Of a stretch of DNA of 64,000 nt, positions 11,524-20,433 are shown in pieces; position 1 is the first letter of the stretch; each line of letters begins with the position of its first letter. Origin of the DNA: Arachis hypogaea (taxonomy: Eukaryota > Streptophyta > Magnoliopsida > Fabales > Fabaceae). The stretch lies in contig NC_092051.1 in the NCBI RefSeq assembly GCF_003086295.3, positions 63,861,772-63,925,771 of the forward strand. Reading direction: 5' to 3'. A program made the position numbers and the translations under genes. Under the pieces are notes generated by a model. The model worked only from the letters and a program-made list of their open reading frames with translations. It made no database searches and was not told where the DNA came from.

Positions 11524-12119
11524 ATTGCAAATGTGTGCCTTATTATTGGTTATTCTAAATATTTACTTTTAAATTGATTTTTTCGAAAAAAAAATTTCAG
11601 ATTTTTATTTTAATTTTTTTTATCTTATCTTATCCTAGTTTTAAATTTCAAAATTCAAATCTTTTTCAAAAATCATATCTTTTTTAAAATCTTACCTTAT
11701 CTTATTTCAAAATCAAATATCAAATTTCAATATTTAGATTCCAAAAATCAAAATTCAAATTTCAAAATTTAAATTTAGAATTTTAAAAATCAAACCTTTT
11801 CAAAATTTAAATCTTTTTCAAATCTTTATCTTATATTGTTGACTTTTTCAAAATTCAAATTTCAAAATTTGAAAATTCAAATTTCAAATTTCAAATTTCA
11901 AATTTCAAAATTTAAAATTCAAACTTCAATTTTCAAATTCAAAAATTTAAATTTCAAAACCTTTTAATCTAAAAACTTATCTCCTCTTACCTAACTTATC
12001 TTATATTTTCTAATCTTAAAATCAAATCTTTTTCAAACCTTTTCTCTTGTTTTATTTTATTTTATTTTATTTTCCTTTGCTTGTTTATTTGTTTTTATTT
12101 TTAATTTTTATTAGCTACT
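11524..12119 (+). other. E2-A leader: AT-rich simple sequence
   Basis: No coding content. It has tandem AAATTTC/AAATTC units (about 11700-11960) and a TTTTA run (about 12048-12072), then the ORF start. The unit numbers differ from E2-B, as expected for replication slippage. Confidence 0.7.
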
Positions 12120-13910
12120 ATGAATTCTCACCCCTCTGGTTTCAAGTTTGGTTCTAATGTTATTGCAAGGAATGAAAATTATAACAGGAACAAGCATCAA
12201 GGTAAAAACAATCAAAGATGGAAGGAGCCACAAGGAGTTGATCAACCCTCTTGGCAACAACCCCCTCCAATGCGCTATAACCAACAACCATTCTGTGATG
12301 CATACCAAGACAATAGTTATTATGGACCCTTTCGTGACAAACCACCTCCACCAAATTACTATGGTCAAGAGCCATTCCAGGAAGCGTACAAAGATGATGA
12401 ATAAGATGGACCCCCTTGTAGTTACCAACAAACCCCATCATATGCTTATGAACCACCTCCCCAACATACTTTTGAACCACCATACTCACAAGCCCCTTTA
12501 CACCATTCACCTCCATATGACCCTAACTCCTATCCACCCCAACCTCCATTGGATAACAACACACTCATCTCTAATATCATTGGTCTCACATCTACACTCC
12601 AAAATCTTATATCCCACATGGACCAATCCTCTACCTCCAATATTCAACCCTTAAGCTTCATTGCGCTTTCTTTTCAACCACATAATAATCTTCCCATCCC
12701 ATCACCACTCTCTATGGAAGAGCACCCACATCCATCAATCCAAGAGCAAGATGATCCCAGTTATGCTATTGATATGGAACAAGAAAGAAGGAATCATCTT
12801 CACAAATCCATACTTCATAAGAAGCTAGAGGAGGCCCTACAGATGAAGGTAGTAGAAACCCTTGAAGTCGAAGGAGTGGTTGAAGAATTAGTGAAGGAAG
12901 ACATCAAGGAGGAGTCTGATTTTGTCTTAGAGCAAGAGAAAGCCCAAAATGTGGAAATAGGTGAGACCCTTAAAGATGAAGGAATAGTTAAAGGGAGTTT
13001 TCATGGAAAGAAAATCATTAAGGATGAGTACGATTTTATACTAAAACAAGTGGACAAAGCAGTAATTACTAAAGAGGAGGAAGTGGTTGAAGACTTAGGA
13101 GATGCTGAACCTCCATGGGAAAGTCAAGTTATAGATCCTCCTTCAAAGACATTTGAAATTGATGTTGAGGAGGGTGTACAACCTCTAAGGCATATCATGG
13201 CTAAAGACTTTGAAGAGGTTGATCAAGAGATGGAGATTAAAGAAGAAGAAGCACAACCTACCATGGCCTTGGTGAGTAATGAAGAAGATAATGAATTGGA
13301 AAAAAGCTACCAAGAGGAAGAGGTTGAAATTGAAGAAGCTTGCAAAGAGGTGGAAGTTATCAAGGAAGAACACAAGGGAATGGAGCTTGAAATCACCTTG
13401 CCAAAGTTGTTGGAGACCTCTCCCCCTAAGCCACCATTATCCTTCACAACATTCATGTGGGTAAAATACTTATCCTTAACCTTTACCTTCCCACTTGAAT
13501 ATGGGCTACTTGAGACAGATGGTCAGCTTAGAGCTCTTTATGGCTTTAAGAGTAAGAGGGAGATGGTTAGTGGTTGGCAACACCATCCTAGGTTCGTTAT
13601 GGTTGGAAGCTCAAGGCCTGATTACAAGGGTTGGCATAATTCTCAATTAATTTGGTCTAGGAGGATGTTTGGGTGCCTAAATGAGAATTCTAAGGCTGAA
13701 CCACCCGGACGGAATCATCATGATCCACTTGAAGACGGGTGTAGAAACAAGATTTGGGATCTGGGAATATATGAGGATCAAATTTAGGAGCTCAAAGCTT
13801 GAAAAGAACTTCATCAAAGCTTGAGAAATTTACTTGGTATTGATAGAGCTTATTGGAAGTCCAAGCATTGGTGGAAGTTTCAAGACGAGTTCAAGCACAA
13901 GCCACCATGA
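12120..13910 (+). pseudogene. E2-A acidic ORF, three nonsense codons
   Basis: Same protein as the open 596-codon ORF in E2-B (see 52393-54183). Here the frame has TAA at 12402-12404 where E2-B has a Tyr codon, TAG at 13785-13787 where E2-B has Trp, and a TGA about 15 nt later; it ends at TGA 13908. The longest surviving piece is 12549-13787. The sequence is otherwise very close to E2-B. Confidence 0.85.
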
Positions 13911-13959
13911 CAAAGAGCTCACCAAATGGCCAACTTAAGGACTTTAACTAAAAGTGCTA

Positions 13960-13977
13960 GGTGGGAGACAACCCACC
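13960..13977 (+). promoter_or_regulatory. E2-A post-stop hairpin (GGTGGG / CCCACC)
   Basis: 6-bp perfect stem with an AGACAA loop, 49 nt after the ORF stop, preceded by AAAAGTGCTA and followed by ATGGTATGATCG. The whole block is shared with E4, E2-B and E7. Confidence 0.75.
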
Positions 13978-14122
13978 ATGGTATGATCGTTCTTTTTCAG
14001 TCTTAGTTTTATTTTGTTTTGTTCTTAGCTTTATTTTATTCTATTTTTCTTAGTGTTCATTCATAATGCCTGCATCAGCATCTGCATTTTGCATTCTACA
14101 TACTGCAAATAAAAAAAAAAAC

Positions 14123-14668
14123 ACGCACGCGACGCATAAGCGTCGCTAACGCGTCCGCGTCACCAGTGCATTTTGAAGAAAAAAAAAAGAATTGGACAGA
14201 AAGTCACGCAAAAGCATGGCTGGAGGCGTGCCTTAGGCACAAACATGCCCACGCGACTAGGTCAATGACGCGGCCGCGTCATTTTGAAAATTTGCCTCCC
14301 ACGCATACGTGTCACCCACTTGAACGCGTGCCCCTAAAAATCGACGTAAAAGAAGTATATGGCAGTAAGTTATGATGGAGCTGGGCTGGACTCGTGCTAG
14401 AAGCACAAGCCCTCCCACGCGAATGCGCGCCTCATGCGTCCGCGTCGTTTTTCAAAGTATGGCCATTCACGCGACCGTGTCAACAACGCGATCGCGTCAC
14501 CCTAAAATTTGGCCAAATGGGTATGAAACAGAGAGTTGCGTGAACGCATGGCTGCCCTCGCGCCATTCGCATAAATCAAGTCACGTGACCGCGTGACCCA
14601 CGCGTCAACATCACTTGAAAATATCACAAAACACGTGAACGCGTGACCCACGCGTCTGCGTCGCTTTC
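14123..14668 (+). repeat. E2-A ACGCG word array
   Basis: About 20 CG-rich words of the form ACGCG(N)CGCGT or CACGCGTCCGCGTC in an otherwise AT-rich element, spaced 15-40 bp. They include a conserved AAATCGACGTAA block (about 14338-14350) also present in E4 and E7. Confidence 0.85.
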
Positions 14669-15249
14669 GTCGCACAACTTATCCAGATCAGCGCCAATTA
14701 TCTTTTCTTTTCTTTTCTAATCCTAATTTTTTTCTATCTTTTCTTCTTTCTTCTTTCTTTCTTACTTTATCTTTTTAACCTCTCATCCCTCTTCACTTCC
14801 ATTCTATTTTATTTAACTTATTTGCATACTTTCATTTATTGCATTTTAATTTTGTGCATATTTTTATCTTCTTTTCTAAGTCTATTATTTTTCCAATGGT
14901 GTTAAATTTTTTTATTCAACTGTTACCTCTTTTCTGGTATTATTTTGGTGCTTAGTGACTTGTTTTCTACTGTTGGATAATATTATTTAAGTCAATGTTG
15001 ATCTTTTCTGATACATGTATTCCTTTTGCATTGACATGAGCTTATACTATCTTGCATTACCCACACTCTCTTCCCCTTTGTTGCAATTTTTGCACTATTG
15101 ATATGCCATTTGCTTCTACTATTTTCTCACTTGCATGTTGTAGCTACCATGTAATTGAAATCCTTATTATTTGGCATTAACACCCATATTTTATTTGTTT
15201 TCTATCTTTATTCCTGGGTTACTTTCCTTCTTTTACCTCTTCTTTCAGG
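14669..15249 (+). other. E2-A interval before the small ORF
   Basis: T/C-rich noncoding sequence. It ends in a pyrimidine tract and TTTCAG immediately before GATG at 15249-15252, resembling a plant 3' splice site. Confidence 0.5.
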
Positions 15250-15393
15250 ATGGCCACCGAGGAAGGGAAACAGAAAACTTTTACATGGGGCAACCGACAA
15301 GTCCATCTGCAAAATCTTTGGAGAAAAGCGCCAGTTGGAACAGCCCGTCCACCTGCACATCTCAGCATGCACCGAGGATGGTGCAATCTTTAA
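15250..15393 (+). CDS. Small 47-codon ORF, remnant of the aORF ends
   Basis: ATG directly after a splice-acceptor-like TTTCAG/G, encoding MATEEGKQ... to ...HRGWCNL and ending TAA at 15391. The start corresponds to the aORF start of E7 (MTTKKGK, same acceptor-like context). The last bases correspond to the nucleotide sequence at the end of the E7 aORF, though in another frame, so the middle of the aORF has been deleted. The same 47-codon length is open in E2-B (55521) and present with one TGA in E4 (43435). Whether it is translated is unknown. Confidence 0.45.
   Translation: MATEEGKQKTFTWGNRQVHLQNLWRKAPVGTARPPAHLSMHRGWCNL
15369..15384 (+). promoter_or_regulatory. Hairpin 2 (GCACCG-AGGA-TGGTGC) before internal polypurine motif
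   Basis: 16-nt inverted repeat with one G-T wobble, 6 nt before TTAAGTGTGGGGAGGT. In E4 (43554-43569) and E7 (23458-23473, minus) the stem is perfect GCACCG/CGGTGC. Confidence 0.55.
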
Positions 15394-16905
15394 GTGTGGG
15401 GAGGTCGATACCGATCTCCATGGGTTAGTTCTTTTCTTCTCAACACCAATGTTATATTTTCTTTGTAAATTCATTGTTGCATTTGCATATTTGATTGCAT
15501 GTTTGTTTGATTTTATGCATTTAGTTACTACTTGGTTGAAGTAATATTTTCTTTTTCAAGAAATTTTTATAGTATTTCACTAATTTAAATTGAAAAATTT
15601 TTTCTGTTAAAACTTGTTTGAAGTTGTATTTGGAACATAGTTTAACAAGCTAAAGAACACACAACCTGTGAAATTTTGAGCTTATTTATATGGTTACATT
15701 ATTTAACCATAAATTTTTATTCTTGTGTGTTTACTTCTTTATGATTGCAATCTTTTCTTTGTTCCATTCTATATGTCCACTATTTAGTGTATTTACATGC
15801 TTGCATATGATTGAGGCCATTATTTGTTTAACTCACTTATCCCAAATAAGCCTACCTTTTCAATTACCTTTGTCAGCCACTTTGAGCCTATTAAATCCCA
15901 TTTGTTCTATATTTTACCACATCACTAGCCTTAAGCGAAAAAACAAGTAATCACCCCAATTGAATCTTTGGTTAGCTTAAGATAGAGATTATGTATCAAT
16001 TAAGTGTGGGAAAACTGTGGGAACATGGGTTAATAAGGGAATGTGTTATGTTTTTATTTTGATAAAATATTGGAAATTTGGGTACATACTCAGGTGAGAC
16101 CAGAAAAATTAAAAAAATTCATGTGTATTGATAAGTTATGTTTATTTTTCTATAGAAAAAAATAAGAAAAGAGAAAAACATTGAAAAAAAATATCCAAAA
16201 AAAAAATTTATTCAATAAATAAATAAATAAGGGAACAAAATTACCCCAATGTTAAGTTAAGTTAAGGAAAAGATCAATGCATATGTGATAAAAATTAAAA
16301 GAAAGGTTGATGCATGAGTATGAGGTGAAAAAAATGGGAATTTTTGGGTAGCTTGGCATGATTCTAGAGTTATATAGAGTGTATGTATGTTAGGTGAGAG
16401 CTTGGTTAGTCAAAGATTCAATTTATAGCTCACTTAGCCATATATATACCTTTACCCTTACCTTAGCCCCATTACAACCTTGAAAAAGACCTCATGATGT
16501 TTGCATCGATATACTAGATATTTGTTGATTGGTTAGATGAAGAACAAAGTTTAGAAATCATGACTAGGGAAGAGTAGAGTGATTAATCCTAGACACTTGA
16601 GAGATTAGAGTGCATATACACTACCAGTGAGGGTTCAATGCTTGATTTTATGTTCCCTGCTTTCATGAGCTATCTTTTTAGAAGTTTACTTGTCTTTTAT
16701 TGTATAATTTGAATTAGTGAAATCTGATTTATGTTTGTCTTGAAGAGCTTATTTACTTTTAACTAAGTAGGTGGAAACATCTTAGCATGTAGTTGTATTC
16801 ATCTAGATAGGTTACATTTCATACATTCTACCATTCCTCTTCACTCCTTTATAGCTTCTCTTGAGCTTAGCATGAGGGCATGCTAATGTTTAAGTGTGGG
16901 GAGGT
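15394..16905 (+). other. E2-A 3' untranslated region
   Basis: 1.5 kb without coding sequence, bounded at both ends by the same motif TAAGTGTGGGGAGGT: at 15391 (after the small ORF) and at 16891 (directly before the 3' LTR, the expected polypurine tract). An A-rich stretch lies at 16150-16230. A short TATATAGAGTGTATGTATG run (about 16372-16390) is the counterpart of the long CA/TA microsatellite in E7. Confidence 0.7.
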
Positions 16906-17125
16906 TGATAAATCACTATTTCATGGTTTATCTTGTGCTTAATTGAGTGGTTTTTTATCAACTCTTTACCCACTTATTCATACTAATTGCATGGTTTTAC
17001 ATTTTCCTTCCTAATTTTGTTCTATGATTGAAAACATGTTTCTTTAGTCTTAATTTGCAAATATTAATCCTCTCTTATTACCATTAGATGCCTTGATATG
17101 TGTGTTAAGTGTTTTCAGAGATTAC
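16906..17125 (+). repeat. E2-A 3' LTR, first 220 bp
   Basis: Starts TGATAAATC and matches the 5' LTR start, then stops at ATTAC where E3-A begins. The rest of the LTR is not found after E3-A. Confidence 0.9.
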
Positions 17126-17315
17126 TGATGACTTGCATCATCTACCCTTCTTTCTTGCATAAAGAAGACCATAAAAGAGCATAAATCTCATTTGATTAGT
17201 ACAATTCATGCATTAATTGATAAATATTATGGGACACTACTTTGAGATGAGTTGTGCTGAATTTCAGGTGAGAAAAGCATCAAAAATTGGGTAGAAGACA
17301 AACAAGAAGTTGGGC

Positions 17316-18543
17316 GTGTGAAACGGGCTGCCACTTGAAGCAAACGCCACAAAAATGCATTGGCATGGCATGCCAGTGCTAAAGTCCAGAGAAGAAGTCC
17401 AAGCATGCATGTAGGCGTGGCACGCCAGAGAATGGGCGTGGCACGCTAATACAAAATTCCAGAGAGCTATAAAGGAGGGCACAAAAGGGGCGTGGCATGC
17501 CTGACCCATCAATTACTATGGGTGTGCCACTTGAGCAAAGGGGCATGGCACGCCAACTCACCATTCCAAGAAGAACCTTCACTATGGCGTGCCACTTGGT
17601 GTCAAAGGCGTGGCACGCCAGCCCCAAGAAGTCACTTGGGCGTGCCACTTGAGAACCCAGGTGTGGAACGCCAAGCTTGAAGAGTTCACAAATCCATGGG
17701 CGTGCCACTTGAGCAGCATGGCGTGGCACACGGGTACAACAATCCATAGAAGGGGCTGAAGGCAATTGAAGACTAGGTGTGCCATTTGCGCAACCAGGCA
17801 TGGCACGCCAATGCACAAAGGACCAAAAGCAAGGACTGGGCGTGCCACTTGATAATGAAGGCGTGGCACGCCGACCTTAGCTTTTCACTATGGCGTCCAC
17901 TTGAAAACTGAGGCGTGGCACACCAACTACTGGAACTAAGATAAGATCATGGGTGTGGCACGCCAGCCTTTAGGCGTGGCACGCTGGTATAAGTTTTCAA
18001 AGTGGATGAAGGAGGCCAATTACTCGGGGCGTGCTACTTGGTATCGAAGGCGTGGCACGCCATTCACCATTCTTCACTTAGGCGTGCCACTTGAGCAACC
18101 AGGCGTGGCACGCCAGTTTCATTCAGAGCGAAGCATTGGGGCGTGCCACTTAAGTTCGTGGCGTGGCACGCCAAATCGAGGAACCACTCACTCACAAAAG
18201 GGGCGTGGCACGCTAGACCCTGGGCATGCCACGCTAGGTCAACTTTCCAGAGAAGCCTAGCCAAGCAAGAAGCTAGGGCGTGGCACGCAAAACCGTGGGC
18301 GTGGCACGCCAGTACATGTTTCCAGAGGCAAAGAGAAGTGAGAAAAGCAAGGGGCGTGCCACTTGAGTTCGAAGGCATAGCACGCCAACACAAGAAATCC
18401 ACTATGGCATGCCACTTGAGTTCGAAGGCGTGGCATGCCAAGGTTGAGAGAGGGACGAGCATGCCACTTGAAGGATTAGGCGTGACACACCAAGATGGAA
18501 ATGAAGGGCACGTGACACGCCAGAAAAGCGCCAGCCACACGCC
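17316..18543. repeat. E3-A U3 hairpin-module array (GGCGTGCCAC ... GTGGCACGCC)
   Basis: About 12 modules in which GGCGTGCCAC and its exact reverse complement GTGGCACGCC are separated by about 14 nt. The loop starts TTG, has 7-8 variable bases and ends GGC. Good examples start near 17584, 17838, 18080 and 18027 (one mismatch). Modules are separated by 20-60 bp of unrelated sequence. GGCGTGGCACGCC words also occur singly. Confidence 0.9.
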
Positions 18544-18636
18544 AGCTGAGAAGCCATGCTTATTGAGTATTTTTTTCCCTCCAAAATGTAATTTTCCTTT
18601 TTCACTTTTGTATATCTTTTATTTTACTAGGAGTAG

Positions 18637-18644
18637 TATAAATA
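18637..18644 (+). promoter_or_regulatory. E3-A LTR TATA box
   Basis: TATAAATA about 95 bp after the array; E3-B has it at 58880-58887. Confidence 0.55.
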
Positions 18645-19599
18645 CCCCCAAGGAGTACTGAAGAAGGGGGTTAAGCAGTCAGTTTTAGATCCACTTTTAC
18701 ACTTCACTTTTGAGTACTTTTTGAGCTATGAGTAGCTAACTTCCCTCTCATTGAGAGAGGAAGCTCTGTTGTACTTGATGGATTGATGATTGTGAAATCC
18801 TTCTTCTCTTCATCTTCTCTTTGATTTGCTAGAAGGAATTTCGTTCTTAATGCTTAGTTTTCAATTATCTTGGGAAAGAGATTGAATGCAATTGGGTTTC
18901 ATGGGAACCTTGGGAAAGGAAACATGAAACCATGCTTGAAATCCCTTCTCACACTAGAGTAGAATCTGGGTTTTGGTGTTTGGATATGTGACATATAATC
19001 CTCCCTCTACTTAGACCTATAATGGTGTGTGGTATAATCAGGGACCAAGCATATCTCTCTTCATGAGCAATTAGACCAAAGAATTGGCTATTGATCAAGA
19101 TATGAGAGATTGAGTCACCAAGGGATTAGGGCTCAATCAATCATGATTGCCAAGAGGTCAATGAGTTGCATGATTGAAGGGGATATAAGTTAGATTCAAT
19201 CTAAAGAGACAACATCTCCCAATCTCAATGAATTTCCTAATTCTTATCTACCCATTTCTTTACTGCTTATTTTACATTCAGCAATTCCCCATTCCAATTT
19301 ACATTTAAGTCATTTATGATTCTGCCATTTACTTTCTGCCATTTATATTTCTGCACTTTATTACTTTTCTTTATATTCTAGTCATTTACATTTATGTCAT
19401 TTACAATTCTGCACTCTACAATCCTATTGATCCGCTTGACTAATTCATCAATTGATTAAAACTGCTCAAATTTGCCAATCTCTGTGGATACGATCCCACT
19501 CTACTGTGGGTTATTACTTGACGATAATTTTGGTGCGCTTACCAAAAGGACTAATTCACCAATTTTGAATGGGGTGTGAATTCCAGTCATCAAGTTTTA

Positions 19600-19617
19600 T
19601 AGCGCCGTTGCCGGGGA
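19600..19617 (+). promoter_or_regulatory. E3-A primer binding site (tRNA-Asp type)
   Basis: TAGCGCCGTTGCCGGGGA, 7 nt after the LTR; one mismatch (second base) to the tRNA-Asp complement. It has a second mismatch in E3-B. Confidence 0.8.
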
Positions 19618-19874
19618 TTGGCTTAAATTTGACAGTGATTAAATCAATTGGAGAGCTAGATTAAGCAATTTAAATTCTTTGTTATTTTATTTTATTTAGC
19701 ACCTTTTATTTTCTTTTATTTTGAGTTCTATTTCTTTCTTCTTTGAGTATTTTTTTATTACATATTTTCACTCCTTTAACTGTTCGATTAATTACACCAC
19801 TCACGCTAACAACCACTTTAACAAGAGTAATTTCTTATTTCATTTTCTTTCTTGCTTTTTTCCTTGTTGGTTGT

Positions 19875-20045
19875 ATGATAGGTAGAAGAAGCGGTACTTC
19901 AACTTCCTTTGATTCTGAACCTGAGAGGACCTTCCTTAGATTAAGAAGGGAAGCAAGAGGTAAAGGAGTCGTTGTTGCTGAGGAAGAGGAAGAGTATTTT
20001 TAAACAAACATAGAGGAGAACATGGAGAACCACCATGAAGAAGAA
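19875..20045 (+). pseudogene. E3-A gag, N-terminal fragment
   Basis: Begins MIGRRSGTSTSFDSEPERTF as in E3-B, with a 3-codon length difference after residue 20. TAA at 20001-20003 replaces the Glu codon of E3-B, and the sequence departs from the family after about 20045. The capsid domain is missing. Confidence 0.8.
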
Positions 20046-20433
20046 CATAGAGTATATTGCGAGCGCTACGCTCGTTTGGTGAACGCTGCAAGGGACGCGT
20101 ACGCGTGCATGACACGCACGCGTCAATGTGCCAAATTGCCAAAGCACGCGTAAGCGTGAGGGACGCGTACGCGTCGATGGACGAAAATGCAAAAGCACGC
20201 GCAGGTGTATAGGACACATACGCGTGTGTGTAAAAGCAATCCATTCTCTAAATGAACATCACGCTCTCCTGGAAGTGAATTTCTGCTCAATTAAATCTGA
20301 TTCCAAGCCCATTGACACACCAAAGCAAGCAGAGCCCATTGACATCACTCAAAGCGACAAGAAACAGTTAGAATAGGAATTTCATTTGAGTTGTAATTTG
20401 TTTTCAATTTCAATTTCAATTGTAAATGTGACG
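20046..20433. other. Unassigned 388-bp fragment with ACGCGTACGCGT words
   Basis: Lies between the E3-A breakpoint and the left end of E7. It contains several GGACGCGTACGCGT and CACGCG words (about 20090-20225) like those in E2 and E7 U3 regions, then ordinary sequence ending in a TTTCAATTTCAAT run. No LTR end, PBS or coding domain is recognisable. The last five bases (TGACG, 20429-20433) would be the E7 target duplication. It may be an LTR scrap of another family. Confidence 0.4.

Larger units (their letters stand above)
10018..17125 (+). mobile_element. E2-A: non-autonomous Athila-like element, 3' LTR truncated
   Basis: It has a full 5' LTR, a PBS, an AT-rich leader, one large acidic ORF (broken here, open in E2-B), a post-stop hairpin, an ACGCG word array, a 47-codon small ORF behind a splice-acceptor-like sequence, a 1.5 kb untranslated region and the first 220 bp of the 3' LTR, cut by E3-A. 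No gag-pol is present. It shares LTR and untranslated blocks with E7, which has pol, so E7-type elements are the likely source of enzymes. Confidence 0.9.
17126..19592 (+). repeat. E3-A 5' LTR
   Basis: 2467 bp, starts TGATGACTTGCATCATC and ends CAGTCATCA. About half of it is a word array (17316-18543), followed by TATAAATA at 18637. The downstream half has ATTTACATTT-type repeats. Frames through the array are repeat shadows. Confidence 0.9.
1..20045. repeat. Segmental duplication, copy A (interrupted by E1)
   Basis: This stretch, minus the E1 insertion at 2149-8665, matches 46773-60286 in the same order and orientation: minus-strand E0, then E2 with an intact 5' LTR, then E3 inserted in the 3' LTR of E2. 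Both E0/E2 and E2/E3 junctions are at the same bases in the two copies. By eye I counted about 14 differences in 330 bp of E0 and about 9 in 375 bp of the E2 LTR, so the copies differ by roughly 2-4 percent. The left end lies outside the window. The right end is near 20045, where copy A leaves the E3 gag sequence and copy B continues in it. Confidence 0.9.
17126..20045 (+). mobile_element. E3-A: 5' part of a gypsy element, truncated in gag
   Basis: A 5' LTR, PBS and gag start inserted in the E2-A 3' LTR directly after ATTAC (17121-17125). Copy A ends after about 57 gag codons and joins foreign sequence near 20045; copy B keeps about 310 codons. No second LTR is present, so the ATTAC duplication cannot be confirmed on the right. 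Confidence 0.85.

Noticed and set aside
12111..12516. Antisense frames opposite the E2 ORF (also 52384-52789, 13185-13373, 53458-53646)
   Set aside because: They mirror the biased codon use of the Pro/Tyr-rich and Glu-rich sense ORF and have no start context or conservation of their own.
10018..17125. Possibility that E2-A and E2-B are independent insertions of one family
   Set aside because: Same target junction, same E3 insertion point and shared 3'-LTR variants require a duplication.
18405..18440. Apparent compensatory change in an E3 hairpin stem (GGCATGCCAC with GTGGCATGCC)
   Set aside because: Both changes are at CpG and can be explained by two deaminations; the same module in copy B is not compensated, so it is not used as covariation evidence.
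17379..18540. Several overlapping open frames of 60-170 codons in both strands of the E3-A LTR array (also 57551-58884)
   Set aside because: They arise because the repeated GGCGTGGCACGCC words lack stop codons in several frames; the proteins are repeats of the same few residues, occur in U3 and differ between copies without frame conservation.
17316..18543. CRISPR-like pattern of repeats and variable spacers
   Set aside because: Plant nuclear DNA, repeats are imperfect hairpins inside an LTR, spacers vary in length, no cas genes. It is an LTR word array.
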